A DNA stretch of 54,894 bases, taken from NCBI GenBank assembly GCA_025964795.1, contig JAOPYC010000124.1, positions 1-54,894 of the forward strand, written 5' to 3'. The position numbers and the translations under genes are program-made. Positions 44,338-52,837 of this stretch are shown here, one piece after another; the first letter of the stretch is position 1; every line of letters starts with the position of its first letter. The stretch comes from Marmoricola sp. GTDB taxonomy: Bacteria > Actinomycetota > Actinomycetes > Propionibacteriales > Nocardioidaceae. The notes under the pieces are model-generated. The model ran no database searches. It was not told the DNA's origin and saw only the letters and a program-made list of their open reading frames with translations.

Positions 44338-46899
44338 ATGCCTGGAACCAACCTCACTCGGGACGAGGCGCAGACCCGAGCGCGCCTGCTCAGCGTCGAC
44401 TCCTACGTCGTGGACCTCGACCTGACCACCAGCGACACGACGTTCGCGAGCACCACGACCATCTCGTTCACCAGCACCGAGACCGGGGCGGAGACCTTCG
44501 CGGACCTCGTCGGCGCCACCGTCCACGCGATCACCCTGAACGGCGTCGCCCTCGACCCGGCCGAGGTGTACGCCGACAACCGGATCCGGCTCAGCGACCT
44601 CCAGGCTGACAACGAGCTCGTGGTCAGCGCCGACTGCCCCTACTCGCGCACCGGTGAGGGCCTGCACCGCTTCGTCGACCCGGCCGACGACCGCGTCTAC
44701 ACCTACACGCAGTTCGAGGTCCCCGACGCCCGCCGGGTCTACGCCACCTTCGAGCAGCCCGACCTCAAGAGCGTGTTCACCTTCCGGGTGACCGCTCCGG
44801 AGAGCTGGGTGGTCGTCTCCAACGCCCCCACCCCCGACCCGGAGTCCCTCGGCGAGGGCCGGGCGATCTGGCGGTTCCCGGCGACGGAGCGGATGTCGAC
44901 CTACATCACCGCCGTGATCGCCGGTGAGTACCACGCGGAGCACACGACCTACGAGGGCCGGTTCGGCCAGATCCCCCTGGGCCACTACTGCCGCCAGTCG
45001 CTGGTGGCGCACATGGACACCGACGAGCTGGTCAAGCTCACCAGCCAGGGCTTCGACTTCTTCGAGCAGGCCTTCGACTTCCCCTACCCGTTCCACAAGT
45101 ACGACCAGCTCTACGTGCCGGAGTACAACATGGGCGCGATGGAGAACGCCGGCGCCGTGACGCTGCGCGACGAGTACCTCCCCCGCAGCCGCCAGGACGG
45201 CGCCTTCTACGAGTTCCGCTGCTCGGTGATCCTGCACGAGATGGCCCACATGTGGTTCGGCGACCTCGTCACGATGCGCTGGTGGGACGACCTCTGGCTC
45301 AACGAGTCGTTCGCCGAGTGGGCCTGCTACCACGCGGCCGTCCAGGCGACCGAGTTCGACGAGTCCTGGACCGGCTTCACCAACGCCCGCAAGAACTGGG
45401 CGCTGCGCCAGGACCAGCTGCCCAGCACCCACCCGATCGCGGCGGACAACTTCGACCTGCAGGCCGTCGAGGTGAACTTCGACGGCATCACCTACGCCAA
45501 GGGCGCCTCGGTGCTCAAGCAGCTCGTCGCCTGGGTCGGCCTCGACAACTTCCTGGTCGGGCTGCGCGCCTACTTCAAGAAGCACGCGTTCGGGAACTCG
45601 GAGTTCAGCGACCTGCTCGGCGCCCTGGAGGAGTCCTCGGGTCGCGAGCTCGACTCGTGGGCCAAGGAGTGGCTGCAGACCAGCGGCGTCAACACGCTGT
45701 CCCCGCGGTTCGAGACCGACGAGGCGGGCAGCTTCATCTCGTTCGCGGTGCACCAGAGCGCCCCGGTCGAGAACCCCACCCTGCGTCGCCACCGGCTGGC
45801 CATCGGCCTCTACGACCTCGAGCCCAACGACGAGGGTGTCGAGCGCCTGGTCCGTCGTACGACGCTCGAGGTGGACGTCGACGGCGAGACCAGCGAGATC
45901 CCGCAGCTGGTCGGTGTCTCCCAGCCGGACCTCCTGCTCCTCAACGACGGCGACCTGACCTACGCCAAGATCCGCCTCGACGAGCGGTCCCTGGCCACCG
46001 TCGTCGGCGGCCTCTCCCGGCTCGACGACTCGCTGGCCCGCGCCCTGTGCTGGGGCGCCGCCTGGGACATGACCCGCGACGCGGAGATGAGCGCCACCGA
46101 CTTCGTGACGTTGGTGCTCGGCAACATCGCGAGCGAGACCGACGCCTTCGGCTCCTCGCGGATCCCGGGGTACGCCGCCCAGGCCGCCAACAGCTTCTCC
46201 GCCCCAGACAACCGGGCCGCGCTCCGGAGGACCTGGGAGCAGGGGCTGCGCCGGCTGCTCGACGAGGCCGCACCGGGCAGTGACCACCAGCTGACGTTCA
46301 TGCGGTCGTTCGCCGCCGCCGCGCACAGTGACGAGGCCCTCGACGATCTCGCTGCGCTGCTCGACGGGTCCTTGGTCCTCGACGGGCTGACCGTCGACAC
46401 CGACCTCCGCTGGTCCCTGCTGACCGGGCTCGCCCGCGGTGGGCGGGCCGACGCCGCGCGCATCGACGAGGAGAGACGCCGGGACAACACCATCTCGGGC
46501 CAGGAGCGAGCCGCGGCGGCCAAGGCCTCCCGGCCCACCCCCGAGGCGAAGGCCGAGGCCTGGGAGTTCGCGATCGTGCGTGACGACGTGCCCAACGAGA
46601 CGCAGCGCAGCGTGGTGCTCTCCTTCATGCAGCCCGGTCAGGCCGAGGTGCTGCGGCCCTACGTGGCGCAGTACCTCGAGGTCGCGGACACGCTGTGGGA
46701 GCAGAAGGGCACCCAGCGGGCGTCCACCGCGCTCGAGTTCCTCTTCCCCCGCCCGCTGGCCTCACCCGAGCTGCTCGAGCAGGTCAGCACCTGGCTGCAG
46801 GAGTCGCCGGCCAACCCGGCGGCCAAGCGCTACGTGCGGGAGGGCGCTTCGGACGTGGAGCGCTACCTGGCCGGGCAGGCGCTGGACGCGAGCTCCTGA
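44338..46899 (+). CDS. pepN: Aminopeptidase N (M1 family)
   Basis: 853 residues, full length. The exopeptidase motif GAMEN is at 266-270; the zinc site HExxH-x18-E is H300/H304 with E323 (HEMAHMWFGD ... NESFAEW). An N-terminal beta domain and a long C-terminal ERAP1-like helical domain (about 520-850) surround it. It releases N-terminal amino acids from peptides, probably after Clp degradation. The ATG at 44338 is supported by AGAGGA 8 nt upstream. The convergent DUF5130 stop is 6 bp beyond its own. Confidence 0.96.
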   Translation: MPGTNLTRDEAQTRARLLSVDSYVVDLDLTTSDTTFASTTTISFTSTETGAETFADLVGATVHAITLNGVALDPAEVYADNRIRLSDLQADNELVVSADCPYSRTGEGLHRFVDPADDRVYTYTQFEVPDARRVYATFEQPDLKSVFTFRVTAPESWVVVSNAPTPDPESLGEGRAIWRFPATERMSTYITAVIAGEYHAEHTTYEGRFGQIPLGHYCRQSLVAHMDTDELVKLTSQGFDFFEQAFDFPYPFHKYDQLYVPEYNMGAMENAGAVTLRDEYLPRSRQDGAFYEFRCSVILHEMAHMWFGDLVTMRWWDDLWLNESFAEWACYHAAVQATEFDESWTGFTNARKNWALRQDQLPSTHPIAADNFDLQAVEVNFDGITYAKGASVLKQLVAWVGLDNFLVGLRAYFKKHAFGNSEFSDLLGALEESSGRELDSWAKEWLQTSGVNTLSPRFETDEAGSFISFAVHQSAPVENPTLRRHRLAIGLYDLEPNDEGVERLVRRTTLEVDVDGETSEIPQLVGVSQPDLLLLNDGDLTYAKIRLDERSLATVVGGLSRLDDSLARALCWGAAWDMTRDAEMSATDFVTLVLGNIASETDAFGSSRIPGYAAQAANSFSAPDNRAALRRTWEQGLRRLLDEAAPGSDHQLTFMRSFAAAAHSDEALDDLAALLDGSLVLDGLTVDTDLRWSLLTGLARGGRADAARIDEERRRDNTISGQERAAAAKASRPTPEAKAEAWEFAIVRDDVPNETQRSVVLSFMQPGQAEVLRPYVAQYLEVADTLWEQKGTQRASTALEFLFPRPLASPELLEQVSTWLQESPANPAAKRYVREGASDVERYLAGQALDASS

Positions 46900-46905
46900 G
46901 CCCGG

Positions 46906-47289
46906 TCAGCTCTCGTGGAGTGACTGGGGCTGCCGGGCGGCTTGGGCCAGCTGGGCCACCCCGTGCTTGATGCCGCCCACCAGGTCGCCGGCGGAGAAGG
47001 CGGACTGCATGCCGACGACGGCGAGCCGGACGGCGTCGTCGCTCAGGGAGCGGCGTACAACGGAGCCGGTGACGACCTCGATGGCCCGGGCCGCCGGGTC
47101 GACCAGGATCAGGACGCTGCGGTCCGGTGAGGACAGGGAGGCGTGCAGGCGCTGGGCGTAGGCGTGCTGGTCGCCGTCGACCGCGCCGACGTACACCGAG
47201 AACTCGAAGCGGCAGGTCGTCTCCGCCCCGCGGATCGCGCGGTCGATCTCGGCTTCCTGCACCGAGGAGAACGCGTCACCAGCCGGCAC
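46906..47289 (-). CDS. DUF5130 family protein
   Basis: 127 residues, soluble. RIRGAETTCRFEFSVYVG-like opening (positions about 18-36), SVLILVDPAARAIEVVTG and the helix SLSDDAVRLAVVGM resemble a reduced TPM/DUF5130 domain (Rv2468c is the mycobacterial counterpart as I recall, next to pepN as here). Function unknown. The GTG at 47289 overlaps the upstream membrane-protein stop by 14 bp, so the two are translationally coupled. Confidence 0.78.
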   Translation of the reverse strand: MPAGDAFSSVQEAEIDRAIRGAETTCRFEFSVYVGAVDGDQHAYAQRLHASLSSPDRSVLILVDPAARAIEVVTGSVVRRSLSDDAVRLAVVGMQSAFSAGDLVGGIKHGVAQLAQAARQPQSLHES

Positions 47290-47671
47290 TGGTGCCCCCG
47301 GTCTGCTTCGAACGGGACTCCAGCTGCTCGGGGGTGACCTCGGCCGCGGACTTGACGCCCTTGGTGGGGCCCCCGAACCACTCGGACTCGGCGTGCCAGG
47401 TCTGCCCCGGCTCGTAGCCGCGGTCGCGACCCAGCGACGGCAGCACCGTCAGGAGCACCAGCACGGCGGCGAGGCCGAGTGGGATGAGCAGCACCACGAG
47501 CAGGAAGTGGAGCGCCGAGACGGACGGTTCCCTCTCCCAGCCGGTCGGTGGCTGGGCCGCGGCGGGGGTCACCAGCGCCGCCGCGAGCACGAGGGAGCAA
47601 GCCACGCCGAACGCGAGCACGGAGCGTCCCCAGGATGGGAGGAGTCGATGGACCGAGTCGTGAGTGAACAC
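47276..47671 (-). CDS. Small two-helix membrane protein upstream of the DUF5130 gene
   Basis: 131 residues. A hydrophobic segment with an AxA-like end (about 15-40, possible signal peptide) and a second helix (about 52-77) leave a polar C-terminal tail of about 50 residues (YEPGQTWHAESEWFGGP). No known domain. The GTG at 47671 has TATCCT 6 nt upstream, divergent to the MscS promoter. The tail probably lies in the cytoplasm if the first segment is cleaved or anchored. It overlaps the DUF5130 gene by 14 bp, suggesting a joint function. Confidence 0.72.
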   Translation of the reverse strand: MFTHDSVHRLLPSWGRSVLAFGVACSLVLAAALVTPAAAQPPTGWEREPSVSALHFLLVVLLIPLGLAAVLVLLTVLPSLGRDRGYEPGQTWHAESEWFGGPTKGVKSAAEVTPEQLESRSKQTGGTSAGW

Positions 47672-47677
47672 ACACGA

Positions 47678-47683
47678 AGGATA
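47678..47683 (-). promoter_or_regulatory. -10 box TATCCT, leaderless start of the small membrane protein gene
   Basis: TATCCT is separated by 6 nt from the GTG at 47671, in a 61-bp divergent intergenic region. Confidence 0.5.
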
Positions 47684-47719
47684 GCCAGTCTTGGCTTGGA
47701 GAGCCTCGTCGAACCCTCG

Positions 47720-47725
47720 TAGCCT
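47720..47725 (+). promoter_or_regulatory. -10 box TAGCCT, leaderless start of the MscS gene
   Basis: TAGCCT is followed by 7 nt and the ATG at 47733. It decides that start over an upstream in-frame ATG at 47691, which lies inside the divergent promoter. Confidence 0.55.
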
Positions 47726-47732
47726 CCCTCAC

Positions 47733-48731
47733 ATGCTTTCTCCGACCTCACCGACCTTGGGCCTGTTCGACATGCCCGCCACGTGCGCGAAGAGCGACAG
47801 CTGGACCTGCGCCGCGGTCTACGACTGGACCGGCGGCAACGAGACCCTGGCCCGTACCGCCGCCTGGCTGATCGGCAAGCCGCTGGCGATCCTGGTGATC
47901 ATCGTCGGCGCGGTCGTCGTCCGCTGGGTGGCCTGCAAGGCGATCGACCGCGTCGTCCAGCGCGCCGAGTCGGCGCCCCTGGGGGCCCGGCGCACGTTCA
48001 ACCGCCGCGCCCAGCGCGCGAAGAGCCTGGGCACGCTGCTCAAGAGCATCACCACGACAGTGGTGTTCGGGATCGCCTTCGTGATGGCCCTCTCCGAGGT
48101 GGGCATGGACGTGGCCCCCATCCTGGCCAGCGCCGGCGTGCTGGGTCTGGCCATCGGCTTCGGCGCGCAGAACCTGGTCAAGGACTTCCTGTCCGGCGTG
48201 ATGATGATGGTCGAGGACCAGTACGGCGTCGGCGACGCCGTCGACCTCGGCGAGGCCATCGGCACCGTGGAGGCGGTCGGCCTGCGGGTCACCCGCGTGC
48301 GCGACGTCGACGGCACCGTCTGGTACGTCCGCACCGGCGAGATCCTCCGCGTCGGCAACCAGAGCCAGAACTGGGCCCGCACCGTCCTCGACATCGGCGT
48401 CAGCTACTCCGAGGACCTGGCCCGCGTGCGCGAGGTGCTGACCGACGTGGCGCACAGCCTGTGGGAGGACGAGGACTACAAGGACATCATCATCGAGGAG
48501 CCCGAGGTCTGGGGCGTGCAGAACCTCGCACCCGACGCCGTGATCGTGCGGGTGACGCTGAAGACCGCGCCGATGCAGCAGTGGAACGTGGCCCGGGAGA
48601 TGCGCGAGCGGATCAAGGCCCGCTTCGACCACGAGGGCATCGTGATGCCGCTGCCTCAGCGCGTCGTCTGGCAGCGCGACTCGACCCCGGAGCACCCGGC
48701 CGAGCGGCCCTCGCCCGCTGCGCCTGAGTAG
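47733..48731 (+). CDS. Small-conductance mechanosensitive channel (MscS family)
   Basis: 332 residues. Helices at about 45-65 and 103-125 precede the pore helix (about 128-160, ILASAGVLGLAIGFGAQNLVKDFLSG, split here by the family's Gly/Ala packing pattern). The beta domain follows with VGDAVDLGEAIGTVEAVGLRVTRVRD and the C-terminal alpha/beta domain with RERIKARFDHEGIVMPLPQ. It releases solutes under hypo-osmotic shock. The C-terminal 20 residues are Pro/Glu-rich. A short inverted repeat follows the stop. Confidence 0.93.
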   Translation: MLSPTSPTLGLFDMPATCAKSDSWTCAAVYDWTGGNETLARTAAWLIGKPLAILVIIVGAVVVRWVACKAIDRVVQRAESAPLGARRTFNRRAQRAKSLGTLLKSITTTVVFGIAFVMALSEVGMDVAPILASAGVLGLAIGFGAQNLVKDFLSGVMMMVEDQYGVGDAVDLGEAIGTVEAVGLRVTRVRDVDGTVWYVRTGEILRVGNQSQNWARTVLDIGVSYSEDLARVREVLTDVAHSLWEDEDYKDIIIEEPEVWGVQNLAPDAVIVRVTLKTAPMQQWNVAREMRERIKARFDHEGIVMPLPQRVVWQRDSTPEHPAERPSPAAPE

Positions 48732-48735
48732 GACT

Positions 48736-48752
48736 ACTCAGCACACCTGAGT
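48736..48752 (+). terminator. Short hairpin after the MscS gene
   Basis: ACTCAG (48736-48741) pairs with CTGAGT (48747-48752) around CACAC, 5 bp after the stop; a GC-rich second stem follows. There is no T-run, so termination is uncertain. Confidence 0.35.
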
Positions 48753-48799
48753 CGCGGGCCGGACGCGCGCGACCCGCGTTCCGCGCGACGCTCGGTTCC

Positions 48800-51271
48800 A
48801 TGAGCAGACTCGTGGACCCGACCATCTGCCCCGACTGCCGCGGGGACCTCGACCAGACCGCCACCTGCACGGTGTGCGACCTCCGGGTGAGGGGGCCGGT
48901 CGCGGTGCAGCTGTGGAGCGTGATGAACACCGCCGACCGGCTCGTCGAGCAGCTGCGCGGAGCGGCCGTCGTCGAGCCCGCACCCGCGGGGACGACCACC
49001 TCGCTCCCCCGCCACCCCGCCCCGGCGGCCCGTCCGCCTGCGCCACGCCGGCTCCCGTCCGCGTCGGTGCCCGTGGTGCTGCTGTCGCTGGGTGGCCTGT
49101 GCCTGCTCGTCGCGGCGGTCGTGTTCGTCGCCGTCACCTGGAGCCTGTTGGGGCTGACCGGGCGCACCGTGGTGCTGCTGGGCGTCACCGGGCTGCTGGC
49201 CGGCCTCGCGGTGGTGCTGACCCGCAAGGTCCTCCGGGGCGCGGCCGAGACGTTCTGGCTAGTGGTGGCGGGCATGCTCACCGTCGACCTGCTCGCCGCC
49301 CGGTCGGCCGGTCTCGCCGGGCTGGACGCGCTCTCCTGGCGCGGCGCCGGCGCCCTGGTCGGAGCAGTTCTGCTGGTCCTGGGGATCGGTGTCGCGGCGT
49401 GGGCCCGGCCCTTCACGCGGCTGTACGGCGCGGAGTCGGTGGCCGTGGCCGGTGGGCTGGTGCTCTGCTCCACCAACGTGTGGTTCGCGGCCGACGTCGC
49501 GATCGCGGCCACGGTCGCTGTCCCCGTGCTCGGCCTGCTCCTCGTGCTCCTGCGGCGGACGGTTCCCGTGGCGGCGTACGGGCTGGGCGGGCTGGGGGTG
49601 GTCAGCTGGCTGTTCCTGCTCGGCGCCGGCTGGGACCGGGCGCTGGAGCCCGCGACCCTCACCGGCTGGTGGTCCGACGTCCGCGGGTGGCCGCTGCTGG
49701 TCGCCGCGCTGTTGGCGGCCGTCGTCGTCCACCTCCCCACCGTCCGCGAACAGGCTCGCTCCGTGGTCGCTGCGCTCGCCCTGGTGCCGCTCGTGCTGCT
49801 CGCGAACGCACCGCAGACCGACGGGGTGCCCACCCGCGACCTGCTGCTCGCCTCGGCGACGCTCGTCGCGCTGGGCCTGGTCGCCGCCCTCGCACCGGCC
49901 GTGTGGGCCCGCGGGGCAGCGGGCCTCACCGCCCTGGGGACCGCCTTCCTGGGGCTGTGGCTGCTCTTCGCGCCGTGGGACGTGCTCACCTACCTCGAGC
50001 CCGACGGGCGGACCGCCCCGTCCGCCCGCATGGCCGCGCAGGTGGACAACGCCGCCTCGTGGTCCTTCGTGGTCGCGGCGCTGGCCCTGGTCGCGGCGAC
50101 GGCCGGCGCCATGCGCCGGCTGCCCGTCGGGCCGCGTCTCGTCGCCGCCGACCTGGTCGTGGCCCTGGCCCCCGCCGTGGTGGCCCTCGGTGCGCTCGTG
50201 CTGGTGCTCGAGCTGGAGCCGCCGCTGTGGGCGGGGGTGCTGGCCGCCGGGCTGGCGACGACGGTCGCCGGCGCCGCGGCGTGGTGGTCGCGTGACTCGC
50301 TGGTGGCCGCGGCCGCGGACAGCGTGGCCACGGCCTACCTCGCCGTCGTCACCGTCTACGCCGCCTCGGCGTCCGACCTGCTGGCCGCGCTGGCGCTCAC
50401 GGCGCTGTTCCTGGCGCTGGCGGGGGCCGCCTCGCTCCGGGAGCTGGCCGGGAGGCAGCCCTCGGCCGCGGGCCTGGCCGCGCTGTCGGCGCTCCTCGGT
50501 GGCTGGGCCCTGGTCGGCTGGGGCGAGCAGCTGGCGGCTGACCGGGCCTCCCAGGCTCTCGCCCTGGCGGTGCACGCCGGGCTGGTCGGGGTGCTGGCCC
50601 GGCCGCTCGCTCGTCGTACGGCGACCCGGCTGGCGCTCGAGTCCGCCGCGGTCGTGCTGGGCGCGCTGGCGGTCGGGCTGGCCACGGGCCCGACCGGCGA
50701 CGAGGGCACGGTCGCGATGGTGCTGACCATCCTCGGCACGGCGGTCTGCGTCGTCGCCGTGACCGCGCAGGATCGTGCACTGGCCGGGTGGGGCGGCGCC
50801 GGGGTCCTGGGCGTGGCGACCCTGCTCCGTCTCGACGCCGGCGTGAGCGCCCCCGAGCGCTACACCCTCCCGACGGCCGCGCTGCTGGTGGCGGCCGGTG
50901 TGTGGCGGCTGCGCGCCGACCGTGGGACCGGCAGCTTCCGGACGCTCGGCAGCGGGCTGACCCTGGCCCTGCTGCCCAGCCTGCTGCTGGCGCTCCAGGA
51001 GCCGGTCTCGGTGCGGGGCGCCGTCCTCGGCGGGGCAGCGGTCCTGGTGCTGGCGGCCGGCGTGCAGCAGCGGCTGGCGGCCCCATTCGTCCTGGGGGCG
51101 GTGACGACGGGCGTGCTCGCCGTACGCCACCTGGAGCCCGTCGCAGACGCCGTCCCCCGCTGGGTCTCGCTCGGCGGGGTCGGGCTGGTCCTGCTGGCCG
51201 TCGGGGTGACCTGGGAGTCCAGGCGGCGCAACCTGGAGACGGCGCAGCGCTACCTGACCGACCTGCGCTGA
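48800..51271 (+). CDS. SCO7613-type polytopic membrane protein with N-terminal zinc ribbon
   Basis: 823 residues. The N-terminus has a zinc-ribbon-like CPDCRGDLDQTATCTVCDL (C10, C13, C23, C26), then a Pro/Ala linker (about 55-85) and some 22-24 hydrophobic helices running to the C-terminus (RRRNLETAQRYLTDLR). This matches the 'SCO7613 C-terminal domain' membrane proteins of Actinobacteria; function unknown. The ATG at 48800 has no strong ribosome site. Very high Ala/Leu/Val content explains the long antisense frames opposite. A group II globin gene starts 23 bp after the stop. Confidence 0.85.
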   Translation: MSRLVDPTICPDCRGDLDQTATCTVCDLRVRGPVAVQLWSVMNTADRLVEQLRGAAVVEPAPAGTTTSLPRHPAPAARPPAPRRLPSASVPVVLLSLGGLCLLVAAVVFVAVTWSLLGLTGRTVVLLGVTGLLAGLAVVLTRKVLRGAAETFWLVVAGMLTVDLLAARSAGLAGLDALSWRGAGALVGAVLLVLGIGVAAWARPFTRLYGAESVAVAGGLVLCSTNVWFAADVAIAATVAVPVLGLLLVLLRRTVPVAAYGLGGLGVVSWLFLLGAGWDRALEPATLTGWWSDVRGWPLLVAALLAAVVVHLPTVREQARSVVAALALVPLVLLANAPQTDGVPTRDLLLASATLVALGLVAALAPAVWARGAAGLTALGTAFLGLWLLFAPWDVLTYLEPDGRTAPSARMAAQVDNAASWSFVVAALALVAATAGAMRRLPVGPRLVAADLVVALAPAVVALGALVLVLELEPPLWAGVLAAGLATTVAGAAAWWSRDSLVAAAADSVATAYLAVVTVYAASASDLLAALALTALFLALAGAASLRELAGRQPSAAGLAALSALLGGWALVGWGEQLAADRASQALALAVHAGLVGVLARPLARRTATRLALESAAVVLGALAVGLATGPTGDEGTVAMVLTILGTAVCVVAVTAQDRALAGWGGAGVLGVATLLRLDAGVSAPERYTLPTAALLVAAGVWRLRADRGTGSFRTLGSGLTLALLPSLLLALQEPVSVRGAVLGGAAVLVLAAGVQQRLAAPFVLGAVTTGVLAVRHLEPVADAVPRWVSLGGVGLVLLAVGVTWESRRRNLETAQRYLTDLR

Positions 51272-51294
51272 GGACCGGTTGCCACAATGGGTCG

Positions 51295-51675
51295 GTGAGC
51301 ACCTTCTACGACGACATCGGTGGCAGCCCGACGATCCGAGGCATCGTCAAGCGCTTCTACTCCGGCGTCGCCGAGGACGAGGTGCTGCGGCCGATGTACC
51401 CCGAGGCCGACCTGAGCGCTGCAGAGAACCGGTTCGCGATGTTCCTCGAGCAGTACTGGGGCGGCCCGACGACGTACTCCGACGAGCGCGGCCACCCCCG
51501 CCTGCGGATGCGGCACGCGCCGTTCGCTGTGACGCCCACCGCGCGTGACCACTGGCTGACGCACTTCCGCGCCGCCCTCGACGAGGCGGACCTGCCCTCG
51601 GAGCAGGACGCGCAGTTCTGGGACTACGTGACCCACGCGGCGCAGTTCATGATCAACACGCTCGAGGACGCCTGA
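51295..51675 (+). CDS. glbO: Group II truncated hemoglobin (trHbO-type)
   Basis: 126 residues, typical length. Proximal heme ligand H74 (RMRHAPFAV), Tyr B10 at about 22 (KRFYSGV), Trp G8 at about 87 (RDHWLTHF), and MFLEQYWGGP (about 49-58) are the hallmarks of trHbO. Proposed roles in relatives are oxygen/peroxide and NO chemistry. The GTG at 51295 has CACAAT 6 nt upstream. Its stop is 1 bp from the convergent thioesterase stop. Its position after pepN/DUF5130 echoes Rv2467-Rv2470. Confidence 0.94.
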   Translation: MSTFYDDIGGSPTIRGIVKRFYSGVAEDEVLRPMYPEADLSAAENRFAMFLEQYWGGPTTYSDERGHPRLRMRHAPFAVTPTARDHWLTHFRAALDEADLPSEQDAQFWDYVTHAAQFMINTLEDA

Positions 51676-51676
51676 G

Positions 51677-52489
51677 TCAGCTCGCCGGGGCCAGCTCCTG
51701 CTCGAGTCGGGCGCGCTGCTCGGCGGCCATCTCGGCCGTGCCCTGCGTCTCGAGGTCGAAGGTCACCATCACCACCGACGCGCGGGCGAGCACCTGCTCC
51801 CCGTCACGGACCTCCGACTCGACGGTGAAGGAGCGGCTGCCGAGGTGGGCCACCCAGGAGTGCACCGAGTAGGGCTGCCGCCGGTAGGCCAGCGGCGCGA
51901 AGTAGTCCAGGTCGGTGCGCGCGATGACGTGCTGGGTCCACTTCTCGCCGCGGGTGTGCAGGTTCATGATGTAGCGGATCCGGGCCTCCTGGACGTACTC
52001 GAAGAAGACGCCCGGCCGGGCCGTCCCCTCGGGGTCCAGGTCGGAGCGGCGCACGGTGAGGCTGTACTCGTCCCGGGCGGGCCGGATCTCGCCGGGCACC
52101 GGTCGCCACTCGTGACCGGGTGCCCGGGTCGGCTCCAGGATGGCGGCCTCGTCCTCGGTGAGCCGGTGGGCGAGCACGGTCGTGGCCCGCACGTAGACGG
52201 TCCGCTCGGACTCGTCGTCCACCGGGGCGTCGTACACCTCGTGGCTGAGCTCCACCTCGTCGGTGCTGGTGCTGCTGAGCCAGGTGTCGACCAGCACCGG
52301 CCGGCGGTGGAAGACCAGGGGCTTCACGAACTCGACCCGGTGGCGCACGACGGAGGCCGTCGCGGCCGGGTGTCCGGCGAGGAGGGCCTCACGGGCCTCG
52401 GCGACGTAGTCGAGGTACGTCACGTTGTTCACGTGGCCCAGCAGGTCCATGTCGGCCCAGCGCAGGGGGCACTCGTAGGTGTGCGGCAC
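51677..52489 (-). CDS. Acyl-CoA thioesterase, tandem hotdog domains
   Basis: 270 residues made of two 4HBT-type hotdog folds. The first (about 1-125) has RWADMDLLGHVNNVTYLDY, with the Asp/His-Asn motif of YbgC/4HBT enzymes; the second (about 140-260) has FFEYVQEARIRYIMNL and TDLDYFAPLAYRRQ and looks degenerate in the catalytic motif. It hydrolyses acyl-CoA thioesters, substrate unknown. The start is a GTG at 52489 with GACGAT 6 nt upstream, a weak form of the leaderless pattern. Confidence 0.88.
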   Translation of the reverse strand: MPHTYECPLRWADMDLLGHVNNVTYLDYVAEAREALLAGHPAATASVVRHRVEFVKPLVFHRRPVLVDTWLSSTSTDEVELSHEVYDAPVDDESERTVYVRATTVLAHRLTEDEAAILEPTRAPGHEWRPVPGEIRPARDEYSLTVRRSDLDPEGTARPGVFFEYVQEARIRYIMNLHTRGEKWTQHVIARTDLDYFAPLAYRRQPYSVHSWVAHLGSRSFTVESEVRDGEQVLARASVVMVTFDLETQGTAEMAAEQRARLEQELAPAS

Positions 52490-52537
52490 GCGCAGATCGT
52501 CTCAGTGGCGAGACGGCCCAGGTCACCGGGCCCCGGG

Positions 52538-52732
52538 TCAGCGACCCAGGGTCAGGTGGCCGTAGTAGTGGAAGAGACCCTCGTGGCGGCGTACGCGCAC
52601 GGAGTGGTTCCGGGCGAAGAAGCCGACGACGGGCACGGCCGCTACGCCGACGACCGCCACGACGGCGAGCAGGTCGATGAGCACGAAGGCGACGACGAAC
52701 GGGGTCAGGTCAGGAGCGAAGCTGGAGTTCAT
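52538..52732 (-). CDS. Small membrane protein (64 residues), divergent from a TetR gene
   Basis: 64 residues: a short polar start, a hydrophobic stretch of about 28 residues (about 11-40, rich in Val/Ala with two Pro/Gly breaks, so one or two helices) and a basic tail (RNHSVRVRRHEGLFHYYGHLTLGR, about 41-64). The ribosome site AGAGGA is 7 nt before the ATG at 52732, which supports real expression. The basic tail suggests a cytoplasmic C-terminus. I recognise no family. A 29-bp palindrome lies 21 bp upstream of its start and is shared with the divergent TetR gene, so it is probably the regulator's target. Confidence 0.7.
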   Translation of the reverse strand: MNSSFAPDLTPFVVAFVLIDLLAVVAVVGVAAVPVVGFFARNHSVRVRRHEGLFHYYGHLTLGR

Positions 52733-52752
52733 GATGGATCCTCTCGGGTGGC

Positions 52753-52781
52753 TCTACATCTGTAGAATCTACAGATGTAGA
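52753..52781. promoter_or_regulatory. 29-bp perfect palindrome, probable TetR operator
   Basis: The arm TCTACATCTGTAG (52753-52765) and its exact complement CTACAGATGTAGA (52769-52781) flank the spacer AAT. The site lies between the divergent starts at 52732 and 52838. Its length and symmetry are those of TetR-family operators; it is much less GC-rich than the surroundings. Inner sub-repeats CTACAT/ATGTAG and TCTGTAG/CTACAGA could bind two dimers. Confidence 0.85.
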
Positions 52782-52837
52782 AGAGCGGCGACAAGGCGCG
52801 CGGTAGTGTTCTGCGTCACGAGGAGGTGGCTGGATCC

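Noticed and set aside
49259..51130. Long Gln/Arg/Gly-rich minus-strand frame opposite the SCO7613-type protein
   Set aside because: Shadow of a membrane protein of extreme Ala/Leu/Val content; no start signal.
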